Assembly (NCBI GenBank): GCA_025526995.1
Contig: JAHLKG010000007.1
Location: forward strand, 496,001-560,000
Direction of reading: 5' to 3'
DNA: 64,000 nt
Origin: Powellomyces hirtus
Taxonomy: Eukaryota; Chytridiomycota; Chytridiomycetes; Spizellomycetales; Powellomycetaceae
The notes beneath the pieces were generated by a model. The model was not told the origin of the DNA. It worked only from the letters and a program-made list of their open reading frames with translations, and did no database searches. The position numbers and the translations under genes were made by a program. Of the stretch, positions 11,657 to 23,346 are shown in pieces (position 1 is the first letter of the stretch; each line of letters starts with the position of its first letter).

Positions 11657-13370
11657 ATGTACCATAATGGGCCTTATCGGAGCGGAATCCTGGTACGGTA
11701 CGTCTCGGATGTGGCTGCTGTTGTCTCGCACCCGCCCGAAGCATTGCAGAACTCAGCTATCACCATCTTTCTGATTCAAGGTGCCGTCCGTACCCGACGA
11801 GATGGAGAAATCTTGATATCGCAGGCACTCGGTGGCAAGATCAAACCCATCGACCACAGACCCACCCCGACAGAAAAGTTGCTCATCAGATCAGGATCGA
11901 CATTCGTGTACAAGGAAAACACGTCCGGCATTTCCCGATGGTATATATCATGTCCGATGAAAAATATCTATTGCCCTTGAATGCTCATTTCGCGATGGCA
12001 GGACTGATGGACGAAAATGGCCACCAAGCCGTGTGAGTTAAAGACAATTGTGATGACCCAAACCTCCGCGAATCTTCCTGATGATTGGATCTAGCAATGT
12101 AGGCGGGACAAGCTCGATCGTTCCAGCGGCGTGTTCCTTTACAAGGAATGTGAATACAAATACGCCAAAGACTCTGTTGAGCCGTGGCGTCAACGGAAAA
12201 TGAGACACTTCACCGATCGTAATAATAAGAAAGTAAATGTCAACAGCAAGGTATGGCAACGGAAAAAATGTTGAGCAACAAGGTTTGATCGTAACCTTAC
12301 GGCCCGTGGCTTAGTGTGGCTTTGTGCCCAAGCAAGGTCCGCATGCATTTGTGAAACTCACATTCTCCCGAAGAATCGCCGGGTGAGTGCTGTGCTGCAG
12401 TACCCAAAATGATCAACGGCACTGTCCTCATCGCGTCATTGATGTCAGGGATACATGGCATGTCGTCAATTATTTGACGAACGAGGATCGGGATCAAGAG
12501 AAGTAAGCTAAGATTACGATACGCTTTCCGGGGCAAGGTTTTAAGCTCGACTTGTATAGACTACCTTGTCCCAGCGACGACGACAGCCAGCCAGAACTCC
12601 TCGACGAGTTACACGACGAGGTGCAGTCTCAGCGTTCATGGGCATCAAGTGTTTCACTATCTCCGTTTGCTCGGAACCGAACGAGCAGCAGTGTGTACTT
12701 TGCCGACGTTTCAGACAACGAAGACGACGAAACCGAGCAACCTCAAACGATTAACTCGTCTCGCCCACTCAACTCGCCGGACTTGTTCAATTCTACCAAA
12801 AGCCCCACCATCATTCTCGGCGACTCTTTCGGCACCTTGCAATGGCCGAATGCCCGGGAAAGAGATGAGGACGCGAAGATCCACTCCGATTTTCAAGATA
12901 TGAATCCAAACGAGCAATTTGACTCGACCCCAGAAGGTGAACCTGACCCTTTCGTTTTTCCCGAGAATTTTGACTGGTTCGAAAAAGTGGATTTCGTACC
13001 GGACCCTCCTTCCAGCGAGGAGCGGTTCCTCTCAATGTACCACGAAAGCATCGACGAAGATGACAAACGCGCGGAGGAGAGCCAGGATGCCTTCGAGTTC
13101 CTCAAATTCGACGCCCACTCGCGAGAAAGCAGTTACGCACGAACTTTGTCGAGTACTCCCGAAGCCATTCTCCGTGCGATAGGCTTGGATACCAATGAAG
13201 CAGAATATCTTGATTCAGTTTCACCGATGCCTCGTCATGGTATTGGACAATGGGGCGCGGGCGAACATGTGGACTCCCGCATGACGTGGCAAACGGAGAT
13301 GTGTCGCCCGTACTCTTTCACATTCCTACTCGAGCAAATGGAGCATGGACAGCCGATGTGTGCACTGTGA
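11657..13370 (+). CDS. WOPR (Gti1/Pac2) family transcription factor
   Basis: Predicted DNA-binding regulator of the fungal WOPR family, which includes Wor1 of Candida, Ryp1 of Histoplasma and Pac2 and Gti1 of fission yeast. The first half of the WOPR domain reads AVRTRRDGEILISQALGGK and KLLIRSGSTFVYKENTSGIS. The intron starting at 11941 joins the frame exactly to give RWTDGRKWPPSRV, the family hallmark. After a second intron the frame gives QCRRDKLDRSSGVFLYKECE. After a third and fourth come FVKLTFSRRIAG and DTWHVVNYLTNEDRDQEK, which match the second conserved block. The last exon (about 12550-13370) encodes an acidic, serine-rich tail with no known domain, such as DVSDNEDDETEQPQ, likely for activation. 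The ATG at 11657 is the first in frame; a further upstream exon is possible. The target genes are unknown. Confidence 0.88.
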
Positions 13371-14105
13371 AAGCTTTTGCAAAGCACGATCCTTGAGCAT
13401 ACACAGCCGATTTTGCTTTGTCAGAGCTTTGGCCGAGTACGTTCGTTATCTTGGGTTTTACCAACCGGCATAAATCTGTCCAAGCTTACAAACATGTTTT
13501 CTTCCATCATAGACATCTTTCGTACGAATGCAAATTCTCGCATGTGTGGAATCGGAAAAATTAGCAGCGAACACATGTGGTGCGTCTTCATATCCGATCC
13601 GGTCGAGAATCCCACAAGAACCCGGAAACTCGACCCGAAGACGCTGAACATTGGGAGAATGGGCGGAATGATCTCATTCTGAGACCCGAATGAGAAAGAA
13701 ACCGGAAGCTTGACGCGACAACCGATGGAGATTGGATGGATGAGCGATTTGTGAGGGCAATTGTAAGCTCATCTATGCGTCATGGGTGCTGCCTATTTGG
13801 GAGAGGAGCAGAATCAAGGCTGATTTCAGCTTTGTATCCTGATGGGTCAGAAGAACACTGGCGGTCAGTCGGAAGGTCCGCAAACAATGAACTGTAACAT
13901 GGACACTTTTTTGGTGACTTCTCTTGTGGGCCTTGTTCAAATGAAAAGATTGCATTCTACGAGATCTGATGTACAATATGATTCATAAGATGTCCTGCAC
14001 TTTGAGTGCAAGCTTGTGGGGCTACAAGTACATATGCCTGCGGGGTCGCTCAATGATAGCCATGCGCGGGGGCAGCACCTACTGGGGGCACCACCCAGCC
14101 GCTCA
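13371..14105. other. Intergenic between convergent WOPR and kinesin genes
   Basis: The two flanking genes converge here, so this holds both 3' untranslated regions. Several short frames exist on both strands, none with recognisable content or matching exon structure. No repeat or RNA gene was recognised. Confidence 0.5.
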
Positions 14106-16158
14106 TCACACAGCGTCAACTTTTCCGTACCGTGCGCCGCGGTTTCCGCGGAACGTTCTGTTCAGAGTATCTGTAAGCTTCTTCCACCTCGAGCGTTTGA
14201 CTTTCGGGCATTCCATAGGCGAAGTCTCTGCGTCTTGAGCTGATGGTAATAAGCGCGTTGAAGTGTACGCATCACGCATCTGAGGTTTCGCTTTGGTAGC
14301 ACCGTTCATCGAATCCCCCAGGAGCGACTTGAGATGCGCAATCTCTGATTCCAAAGTTGATATTCTGCAAGAAGCACACAACCAATGCGTTAACCTCACG
14401 ATAACTCAAGTGAAACATGCTAGTTGAATTGCTTCGTACCTCAAAGATTGGAGGTCAATATTCACTGTAGCTCTCAGCTTGACCTTCTTTGCTCGCTCCG
14501 CGAATCTCAGAGTACTCATTGTTTCCTCGTAACAGCTTTGAGCGGGGCTGACGCACGCAATCATGACTGTCAGAGCATTGCCGCCCAGAGAGTCTGATAA
14601 CAGATATGTCAGCTTGCTGTCACGGTACGAGACGTGGGAGGGCCGAGATGTTGATGAGGATAGAGCACTGATCACGTTTCCGAGGGAAAGCAAGGACTGG
14701 TTGATACTGCCGCCTTCTTTGAGTCGGGTACCTGTAGCTCCGGTGTCTTTAGCGCGCTCGGACCCTGGAAAACAACCATATGGCCCTCATGTTACCAATA
14801 CAGGAAATAACACCAGAGTAGGCTTTATGTAGGTTAGACGCACCTGCGAGATCAACCAAATGAATCTTGCTCCGTTTCCGAGAACCGATATCTGCCGGTG
14901 CTGACCCTCCCCGTCGCCGCTGAATTTGCTCAATTGTAAGCGTGAGCACAGCATGGGATCGGGAAGATACATCGTTCATGTTCGTTTCCCCGACTATTAT
15001 TCGGGAATGTCAGGTAGATGTGGAGGTGTCTGTGTCCAATTTGATCTCACCTGTTCGGCGTCTGGCTCCTATTTGCGCGACACGGACATAATCGTTCAGG
15101 TTCACGACCTCTCTCTCAGTCAACCCCTGCACATACAGCTCCCTTCCGGTCAGCGAATCAGGATCAATGCGAATTCGCAAATCAGCTGGAGGAGGAATTA
15201 GAATTCGTATGTGGCTAACGGTCTTGATGACAGTGTCGTTCTACCTTGCTGATCTTTCTCACAAAGTAAATCAGTCAGGCTCTCCTGATAGATCTCGAGG
15301 TACGTGGCTTTGACGCAAAACGAAGTCACATCATCGGAGTGGCTTTCCCTTTCCGCCTCGGTTGTTTTCTCAATGTAATCCACAATGTCGGCAGCGACTC
15401 GTAGCATAAGTCCACGATTTTCCGGATCCGATGGCGGTGGATGCAAAGCGGAGGCCTTGCATCCTTCCATAGTAAATGTCTTACCGGAAGCAGTCTGCCC
15501 CTGAATCACAAGATTGAGTTTTGCACCCTAGCAGCGGCTTCGCAAGGACGCAGGGACGTACGTATGCCAAAACACAGCCATTGTATCCTTCCAGACACTT
15601 TTCCACAAGTGCCTTGACCATGCGATCATATACGCACTCTGTCCCATCTTCTTCTGCAAAGACCGCGTCGAATGCAAATTCTCGTTTCGGCCGTCTCCCA
15701 CTGGGATCACAAATTTGCGTCACATCTGGTTGCGCAGGCGTGATGTTCAAACATGGCTCCCCAATGCCCGCAAGCGAGAACGAGGCTATCGACGGCGTCC
15801 GGGATGCTGACTCGGAGTAGGAGGTACGACGCGACGATGGAGGGATTGGTGCCAGAGGTGATCGGCCTCGTATGGGATTTCGTGCAGGATGCCTTGATTT
15901 TAAAGCTGGCAAGGGCCGCACCCGCACCCCAACTTGTATACGCTGAGACGACAAAGGTGGGAGCTTTGCTTTCGGTATTGGGTTCAGAAAGGCTGGTCCC
16001 TTTGCAACATTGGAGGGTTCTGCTGCCGGAGCCGTTTTTTGTCTCCCTGGAGTTGCAGACGTCGGCGGTGACAACCAGGCTGAAGGATGGTCCTGTGGAT
16101 CAACGACGCCCTTGACCATCCCAAAATCTCCACGTGAAGGCGGTCTAAGTAAAGCCAT
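14106..16158 (-). CDS. Kinesin motor protein, short, N-terminal motor
   Basis: Microtubule motor with the motor domain at the N-terminus. Exon 1 (16158 to about 15570) begins with an 80-residue proline- and serine-rich lead. [10 protein letters not shown] opens the motor, followed by an unusual insert of about 65 residues rich in P, R and S before [19 protein letters not shown]. The intron then joins LAY to [13 protein letters not shown], the P-loop. Switch I is [17 protein letters not shown], and switch II is HLVDLAG followed after an intron by [27 protein letters not shown] and [18 protein letters not shown] complete the motor. The C-terminus is only about 110 residues ([17 protein letters not shown], then a basic tail), so there is little coiled coil and no cargo domain. 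The GQTASGKT form occurs in CENP-E among others, but I cannot assign a subfamily. The gene has about six introns and diverges from the GCL gene. Confidence 0.93.
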
Positions 16159-16561
16159 GATGCTGTTTTCTTTATCGCAGAAGTTGGAAGATGGGTTTCG
16201 ACTCTATCCATCGATTCCATCCATCAAAGCGCGGTCGGCGACTCCGCCCTTTTCGCGTAAGCACCCTGGCTTGAACTTCTTCTCTGCTGGCTGCGCGCAC
16301 GTGGCAAATCCGATCGATGCTGAATGTAGTGCGTTGATTTCAAATAGTGCAAAGGAATGCTGACATTTGCGAAGGTGACGAGGTTACACTCAACATCTCG
16401 CATTGCACGCTTGTCGCCATTTCGGGTCGGTGGAAAAAAAAAAAAGGAACGTGGGGAATAGGTCCTTTTATATCGGTCCCCTCCGTCCCTACCTGCTCCT
16501 CGTCTCCGGCATCCGCATCAACAGCTTCTGCACCGTTCTGCTCGATTTCTGCAAAAACACA
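16159..16561. promoter_or_regulatory. Divergent promoter region, kinesin / glutamate-cysteine ligase
   Basis: Start codons of the two genes lie 403 bases apart, pointing away from each other. An A-rich run near 16434-16445 lies closer to the GCL start. I see no clear TATA box or antioxidant-type element by eye. Confidence 0.5.
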
Positions 16562-19228
16562 ATGGGACTTTTGTCACTGGGCACTCCGCTGCCATGGGAA
16601 GAGGCGAAGAAACACGCTGACCACGTTCGGAAACACGGCATTGTACAGTTCTTAAACATATGGAACAGAATTAAGACACGAAGAAAGGACCATCTTCTCT
16701 GGGGTGACGAGGTGAGTTGCAGGAGTAGGAGGGAGGGGGGTTGCATGTTCGCGACACTTGGTGGAAAACAAGGGAATTTTTCGGGACCTTCAATGTGCAA
16801 GGCCTGGAAGACCAGTGAACTCGCATCGTGTTTTGATCCGTGGCCGATGTCCGATGTTTACAAGGCCGGTCGTTCAAGTGCCGAGGAAGGGGCGTGGGCC
16901 TTGGATGCGAATAGCCTGCTGATCGGACTCATCGATGTTATCTCACCTCTACGCAGATCGAATACATTGTGGTTAAATACAACGACGAGGAGAAGGGTGT
17001 CAAAGTATCACTGCACGCACACGACGCCCTCGAGAAGCTGCAGGTGTTGGAACTGGACCACATCGCGAAAGGGTGAGGCCATTGTGTACCGTGTATGCTG
17101 CGTAGAACAACCGTGTCTGATGTTGCGTTCTCTCGTGACGATTTTCAGAGAGGTCTTCGAAAGCTCGTGGAAGCCCGAATACGGGCGATACATGCTGGAA
17201 GGCACCCCAGGATTGCCATATGGTTACACACTTGATGACATTTTGGGAGTAGAAGAGAACATGATTAGGAGGTGTGTCCGGGGAGTCCTGAAAACGCGGT
17301 GGTGCATGTCATTAACCGCGTGACATGCGATTGCCAGACGAAGATTGGCAACTTCTATGCTCCGACCTGGCGAAGCTGTTCTCACTCTTACGAACTTTCC
17401 ACGGCTGGGCAGTTGTGGGTTCACGGATCCCCCGTCAAATGCCACGCCCGATGCGGGAGCAAGCATGAGTTTATTCATACCAAATGAGGCCATCAATCCA
17501 CACGCGCGTTTCCCGACCTTGACGGCCAACATCAGGCTGCGACGCGGATCCAAGGTTGCGATCAACATGCCCATTTACAAAGACAAAAACACACCGTCTC
17601 CGTGGCGCGAACCTAATCCGTCTTGCTTGACCAATCACTTCACCAAATCCTTGCCGGCTGCGATCGCGGCAGGATGCTCAGACGGGCATGCGGAAGAAAC
17701 AGCTGAAGCTGTGAAGAAGCTCAACAAAGACTCCCTTCCATCGTTGCCCGATTTGGTTCCGGATGCGCTACCCGATCACATTTACATGGACGCTATGTGT
17801 TTCGGAATGGGTTGCTGCTGTCTGCAGGTCACTTTCCAGGCGTGCTCGGTTGAAGAAGCGCGTTTGCTTTACGACCAACTCGCCGTTGTGACGCCAATCA
17901 TGATGGCTTTGTCGGCCGGTGCGCCGATTTTCCGTGGCTATCTAGCGGACGTTGATTGCAGGTGGAACGTCATCTCGGGCAGTGTGGATGATCGCACAAT
18001 AGAAGAACGGGGCCTGAAGCCACTGGAACACTCCAAGTTCCGGATCAAGAAGTCTCGCTATGACTCGATCTCCAACTACTTGTCTCCCGGACCTATGTAC
18101 TCTGGCGGCTGCAATACACCAGATGTGGCCAACATACCTTTGGAAAAGCTGGCGTCCATACCATCAAAGGGTATGGAGTTCTACAAAGATGAATATAATG
18201 ACCTGGACACCGTGTACGACAAGGACATTTACCGCCAGCTGGTCGATGGAGGTGTTGATGACTTGCTCGCCAAACACTACGCGCATCTCTTCATTCGTGA
18301 CCCGCTAGTTGTCTTTCAAGAACTGTTGGAGCAGGATGACGAGCTGAGCTCGGACCACTTTGAGAACATTCAATCCACCAACTGGCAATCGATGAGATTC
18401 AAGCCACCGCCACCATCCGCCCCCCACATTGGATGGCGTGTCGAGTTCCGCAGCATGGAGATCCAGCTCACTGATCATGAGAACGCTGCGTTCTCGATCT
18501 TTGTTGTGCTTCTTGTCCGCGCGATTTTAAGCTTTGACCTGAACCTATATATCCCTCTCAGCAAGGTACACACGCAAGTGCTCATCATGAACCCTACAAC
18601 AGCCTTCTGACCAATGTGTCATTCCTTGCAGGTCGATGAGAACATGCAACGAGCGCACTCGCGTGACGCCGTGCACCGGGAAAAGTTCTGGTTCCGCCGC
18701 AATTGCATCGGGGACCCGAATCGCAAACTCGGTGACTTGGGGTGCAAGTGTCCTCGCGTAGCGCATCAAACCGTTGCGGAAGCCGTGTATGGTGCGCCAT
18801 ATGTAAATGGCGTAGATCACGGCAACGAGGACGCGTATGAGGAGATGACTGTCAATGAAATCATGAACGGAAAGGTGGGTTTCACTTTTGTGTTGCTTGG
18901 ACGGGCATCGCATCTCACCGCGCTTTTTCTTTTCCCTCATCAGCCATCCACGAATTTCATCGGCCTGACCAATCTCGTTCGCCGCTACCTGCGCATCCAT
19001 CAACCCGCCATTAGCGAAGCAACCCGCACCAAGCTCGAGGCGTACATTGATGTTATTTCGCGCAAGGCGTCGGGCGAGCTCAAGACGGGCGCGACCTGGA
19101 TCCGCGACTTTGTCGCTGCCCATCCAGGTTACAAGGGTGACTCGGTGGTCAGCGAAGAAGTCGCCTATGATCTCTGCAAAGCAGTCGAGAACTTGGCGGA
19201 AAAGCGCGTCGAGGGCCTCAATTGTTAG
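16562..19228 (+). CDS. GSH1: Glutamate-cysteine ligase catalytic subunit
   Basis: Rate-limiting enzyme of glutathione synthesis: it joins glutamate to cysteine using ATP in the cytosol. The start [20 protein letters not shown] is the conserved N-terminus and fixes the ATG at 16562. Exon 1 ends in LLWGDE; exon 2 continues [15 protein letters not shown], so the GDE-EY metal-binding motif is split by an intron. Exon 3 gives [16 protein letters not shown] long exon has [20 protein letters not shown] and [15 protein letters not shown], characteristic of the eukaryotic GCLC family. [15 protein letters not shown] and [12 protein letters not shown] follow. The last exons give [20 protein letters not shown] and a helical C-terminus ending EGLNC. 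About six introns are needed, and length is normal at roughly 680 residues. A perfect inverted repeat lies in the 3' untranslated region. No regulatory subunit is in this window. Confidence 0.96.
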
Positions 19229-19289
19229 TTTTAGCGTTTAGCTTTTTTAGCACTTTTTTCCCATTTTTGTATGTTTCCTTTTCATTCGG

Positions 19290-19338
19290 ATGTTCTGGCC
19301 CGATGGTGGTGGAGGACGACGATGGATGGCCAGAACAT
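19290..19338 (+). other. Perfect 11-bp inverted repeat in GCL 3' UTR
   Basis: ATGTTCTGGCC (19290-19300) is exactly complementary to GGCCAGAACAT (19328-19338), giving an 11-bp stem with a 27-base loop. It lies 62 bases after the GCL stop codon and 15 bases before an AATAAA signal. As RNA it would form a stable hairpin next to the cleavage site. Confidence 0.7.
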
Positions 19339-19352
19339 TGGACGCGCGACTT

Positions 19353-19358
19353 AATAAA
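19353..19358 (+). terminator. AATAAA polyadenylation signal of GCL
   Basis: Canonical AATAAA, 125 bases after the GCL stop, just downstream of the inverted repeat. No downstream GT-rich element is obvious. Confidence 0.55.
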
Positions 19359-19719
19359 GAGCGCGCCGTGTACTTACATAGACTGATTTATATGCCATAC
19401 TGACGGAGCACAGGTGTATCGTTGTTCATTGTCCGCCGCAGCCAGTCCTCCGCAGCCATATGGCAGTTGCTTCGGCATTGCGAGAAACAGACGTCGACAA
19501 AAAAAAGGGCCACGTAGGGTGCCACTATACCGATGAGCAATACGGCCAGTTTTCCACACAGGAATTGAAGTTATGAATGGATGGAATACGATTTGATAAC
19601 ACAAGCTCAGAGCCTGTCTAGAAGCATTGTTATAACAAAGTAGATATGTCTAGCGATTCTCAGAGTCTGCTAGTAAAAAATATCCGGCGAAACTACATTG
19701 TACCATATCAATATACAGC
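19359..19719. other. Intergenic between convergent GCL and MFS genes
   Basis: Both neighbouring genes end here. No ORF with recognisable content is seen; the stretch is moderately AT-rich, particularly near 19620-19720, where the MFS 3' untranslated region should lie. Confidence 0.45.
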
Positions 19720-21615
19720 CTATCTGGCAGTAGTTTCCATGGTGGAAAGGTATTCGGCCCATTCATGGTCTTCCTCAGCCTTGGAGTACATGACGGGCTT
19801 GAAACCAAAGACGCGGACCAAGCGGCCGTTGATCAAGCGGAAGCGCAAGGTTTCACCCGTCTTCTTGGGCAGACGGCGATCGCGAAGGTTTGTCGGCACA
19901 AAGAGGGTGATCAATACTCCCAAGCAGACAAAAGCGAGAATCCAGCGGAAGTTGAGGTCGTACGCGTGGAGAAGATCTGGCTTGAGACGAGCAACCTCCA
20001 TCTTGTAGATTTTGTTGAAAATGAGACCACCTCCGACTCCAGCAAGAGCCCAAGCGGTCAGAATCACGCCGTGCGTAGCACCAACGTTCTTTGATCCGAA
20101 TTGATCAGCAAGGAAAGCCGGAATCAATCTGTAGTTAGAAAAAGAACAATGAGAAACTATGTCGTCGTGCGTCCCAACACAAACGAGAAGCAAGGATGCA
20201 TACCCAAAACCTCCGCCATAGCAGAACGCAATCGCGAATGCGCAAATCAAAGTGAGAATGTACTGCTGCGAGCCAATAGCGTTAGGCAAGATCGCCAGGA
20301 AGATGGTCTGAACGACGAGCGAGAACAGGAACAGTGGCTTCCGCTGTCCAAGGAAGTCGGAAAGAGTGGGAAGTATGAGTCGACCCGCCAAGTTGCAACC
20401 GCCGAGGGCAGAGTTGATGTTGGCGGCAACGTCTGCTCCTTTGCCCAGTTGGTTCTGAACAATCGATTGGATCTTGGAGATGATCAAAAGACCAGTGATT
20501 TCGGCACAGAAGAACATGATGTACATCAGAATGTACTCTTTCGACTTGAGCGCTTCTGAGAGGCTGAGCGCGAACGCAGAGGATGAAGGCTGGTTGTGCT
20601 GAACGTCGACGATGGTGTGGGTAGATTCGGTCTTGTCGATAACGGGGTCATCGTGCATCGTTTTGGTGACGGTTTGCGTAGGTGCCGTGTTGGCAAAGTT
20701 TTCGGCTCCTTTGACAGTGTGGATGTCGATTCCCTTGATTTGATAGCCAGGAGGTGGCATTCGCAGAACAAACGCGGAAAGCGTCATCAAGAAGAAGTAG
20801 CAACAACCAAGGATGACAAAGGTTTTGGGTACACCAAGGTTCTCAACACCCGTGTTGGCATAGTTGGCACCAATCAAAGCCTTTTGGGTGAACGGGGAGA
20901 AGATGGAGCCAGCTCCAAATCCACACACCGCGAGACCAGCAGCCAGACCACGGAGATCAGGGAACCACTAGTCAACAGGAAACTTGTTAGAGGCGCGCCA
21001 GGAAGAGCATCGCAAAGACACATTGCTTTTCCTCACCTTTTGTAGAGGAGATACAGGGGCGATGTAGGAAACACCAAGACCGGCACCACCGACAAATCCA
21101 TAACCGAAAAAGACAAGTTCGAGACTCTTCACTTGGACACCGAGGCCAGCCAACAGGTTACCGAGGAAGAACAGCGTCGATCCGAGGACAGCGCCTTTGA
21201 AAGGTCCGTTCCTTTCGAGCCACGGTCCAAGGATGGCAGAGGTGAGACCAAAGACAGCCACCGCGACAAAGAAGACGTTTGACGCTTGACCACGGTCAAT
21301 CGCAACGCCAGCAGCATTGAGGTTGGGACCAAAGATGGCGCGTTCTATGGGCAGGTTGTATCCGGACCATGCGTAGAGGGAACCGCAGCAGACCTGACAA
21401 GAGTGGTAATACGTCAGTTAAGATCATACTTTGGCGCGCGTCGTGAGACTTTTTGACTTGCATACCTGCATCACCACAGCGGCAGGCATCAAGAAAAAGC
21501 GATTGAAACGAAGAACGCCGGGAATCAGCCATTCCTCACGATCAATCTGCTTCTGCGAACGCTCATAGTGAGTGGACGAGTAGTGCCACTTGATGGCCTG
21601 AAACGGGCTTTTCAT
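19720..21615 (-). CDS. MFS transporter of the oxalate/formate antiporter type
   Basis: Predicted 12-helix membrane carrier of the major facilitator superfamily, OFA branch. Exon 1 starts at 21615 (MKSPFQAIKWHYSSTHYERS). The following exon has LRFNRFFLMPAAVVMQVCCG and then SLYAWSGYNLPIERA after an intron, typical of the first helix of OFA members. FGYGFVGGAGLGVSYIAPV is helix 4, and WFPDLRGLAAGLAVCGFGAG follows a further intron. A long charged loop of about 80 residues (after GYQIKG) separates the two six-helix halves, as usual. The second half has ILMYIMFFCAEITGLLIIS and FGSKNVGATHGVILTAWALAG, which is characteristic of the family. About four introns are needed. The substrate cannot be named; bacterial OxlT carries oxalate and formate but fungal members are mostly uncharacterised. 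Confidence 0.88.
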
Positions 21616-23346
21616 CTTGCGCGATGTTCAAGAAGGCGAGAAGGTATCAGAGTGTGTCGTCGATGGGACAGCAGCCGGGGTGGGAAGATAATAAGAATGT
21701 AAAGCAGGTTGGGTTGGGGGGCTGGCCGACTGACAAGGTGTATCAAAAGAGGAGACAACGCAGCGGGGTAGAATTAGAATGAGCGGCCAGTTGATGTATG
21801 ACTAACGTTATCGAAAGGTGTACTGTATGTGGAAAGAATAGAACAAGGAGACGATTTGGGGCTGAGTGAGGAGTTGGGGCTGAAGTCAGTCAGTCACTCA
21901 GTTGGAGTTGGACTGAGCAAAATCAGATGGCAAAATTGGGCGGGCGATGGTTCCTTTTTTCTTGAATCAGCAAAGGGACAGCAGGTGGGCTTTGGCCGAT
22001 TTTATACTCGGCGCAAATTTGAGTTGGCCAAAGTGGAAGAAACTTGCAGTTTACGCTGGGAAGGCGAGTGATACAAGAACGATTCATCGCATGAACTGTA
22101 ACTTACAAAGGCTTCGAACTTCGAAGTGTGGGGGATGGATGGGGGTGGGTGTCTGGCGAACGTGACTGGGGGCTGAACGGCTGGGAATTCTGTAACACCA
22201 ACGTCTCAAGGCGCTGGGCCATGCGGGCGCCCAAAGCAGAACGCATGTTGTGGAACTCTGTCAAACGTGTCGCCCGGTACGAGCGTACACTATCGATTAC
22301 TGGTTGGTTGCCAGTGGTTGAGTCCTGGTCGACTTTGCCAGTTGACGATTCGGTGGATAGATTGAGGCCACTACATAGATCTCCCTCCGCGTGTGGTCTC
22401 GTGAAGTCGCGATTTGAGATGTGGGCCAGTGGGAAGGTTTCCGCGGAGAAGGGGCGCTGGGCCGGCAAGTCACGCGCCATCGCACGAATCTGACAAGTCC
22501 AACAGTTCGGAGGGCTCTCGCAGCCACATCCCAGACACTCGGCATGTGGTATCACTCAGGGCATTACATCTAGTATGTCCTACGGAGACAGCTCACTCAA
22601 CATCTGACTTGGACACGACAGACCTAATGTCGCACAGGAACAGCTCTTCAACCCCGTGCGTGAGCCCATGTCACACATGGCCAGCTCATTTTTGAGTTTG
22701 ACATCCAGTCCAATGCACTTGTCTCGAAGAGTTTGCTAAAGTTGATCATAGTAAATATCAATTCTCATAAAAACTTTAATCAAAAGCTAATATGCATTAA
22801 CACTTACTAGCAGCCTTAGTCTTTTTGAGAATTGGCTGAATCACAGTCCTATTCCCAATATAGGCCCCGTTTGAACTAAAGTTGATATTGAGATAATTGC
22901 GCTATGATGACGGAATGGAGAAATGGGAGGATGATTGTAGACCTCTCGGTGATCCAACCGTTCCTGTGCACGCAGTCACGTGTTCGTGGCGCAGAGAGAA
23001 CGCGAGTGACAGCATCCAAACTCCGATCCCGGCAAGTGGCCCGGCTGGGCCCGTAGCTAACGAGCAAGGCGGCTGCTCAGTGATGCTCCCATTCCAGAGA
23101 AGGCCACTGGTTAATGCTCAGAAGAGTCCTCCTGGCATTGATGATGCCATACCGCCACCATGATGGAAATTCCAGAGTTCCATGTTTTTAAACATTTTTT
23201 GCAGAATATCTTACTTAAACACGCTGCAATATACTTCTTGCACACGGATTTGTAGCAAAGAAAATCTTGCGTTTGCAGGCAACGCGTGACGGAGATTCAC
23301 ACATTTGATTCGTTTCCACAATTATCCTGACATTGCAGTTCTCACG
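21616..23346. other. Long intergenic region between MFS and PDR genes
   Basis: At 1.7 kb this is the longest gap in the window and contains both divergent promoters. A 150-codon frame exists on minus (22103-22555), rich in R, S and P, with no recognisable domain; I consider it unproven. G-rich runs occur near 21700-21730 and 22120-22150. The stretch near 22740-22870 is AT-rich. No transposon ends or RNA gene were recognised. Confidence 0.4.

Noticed and set aside
22103..22555. 150-codon minus frame in the MFS/PDR gap
   Set aside because: Composition is R/S/P-rich without domain, no supporting exon and no similarity that I recognise. Kept only as a note in the intergenic entry.
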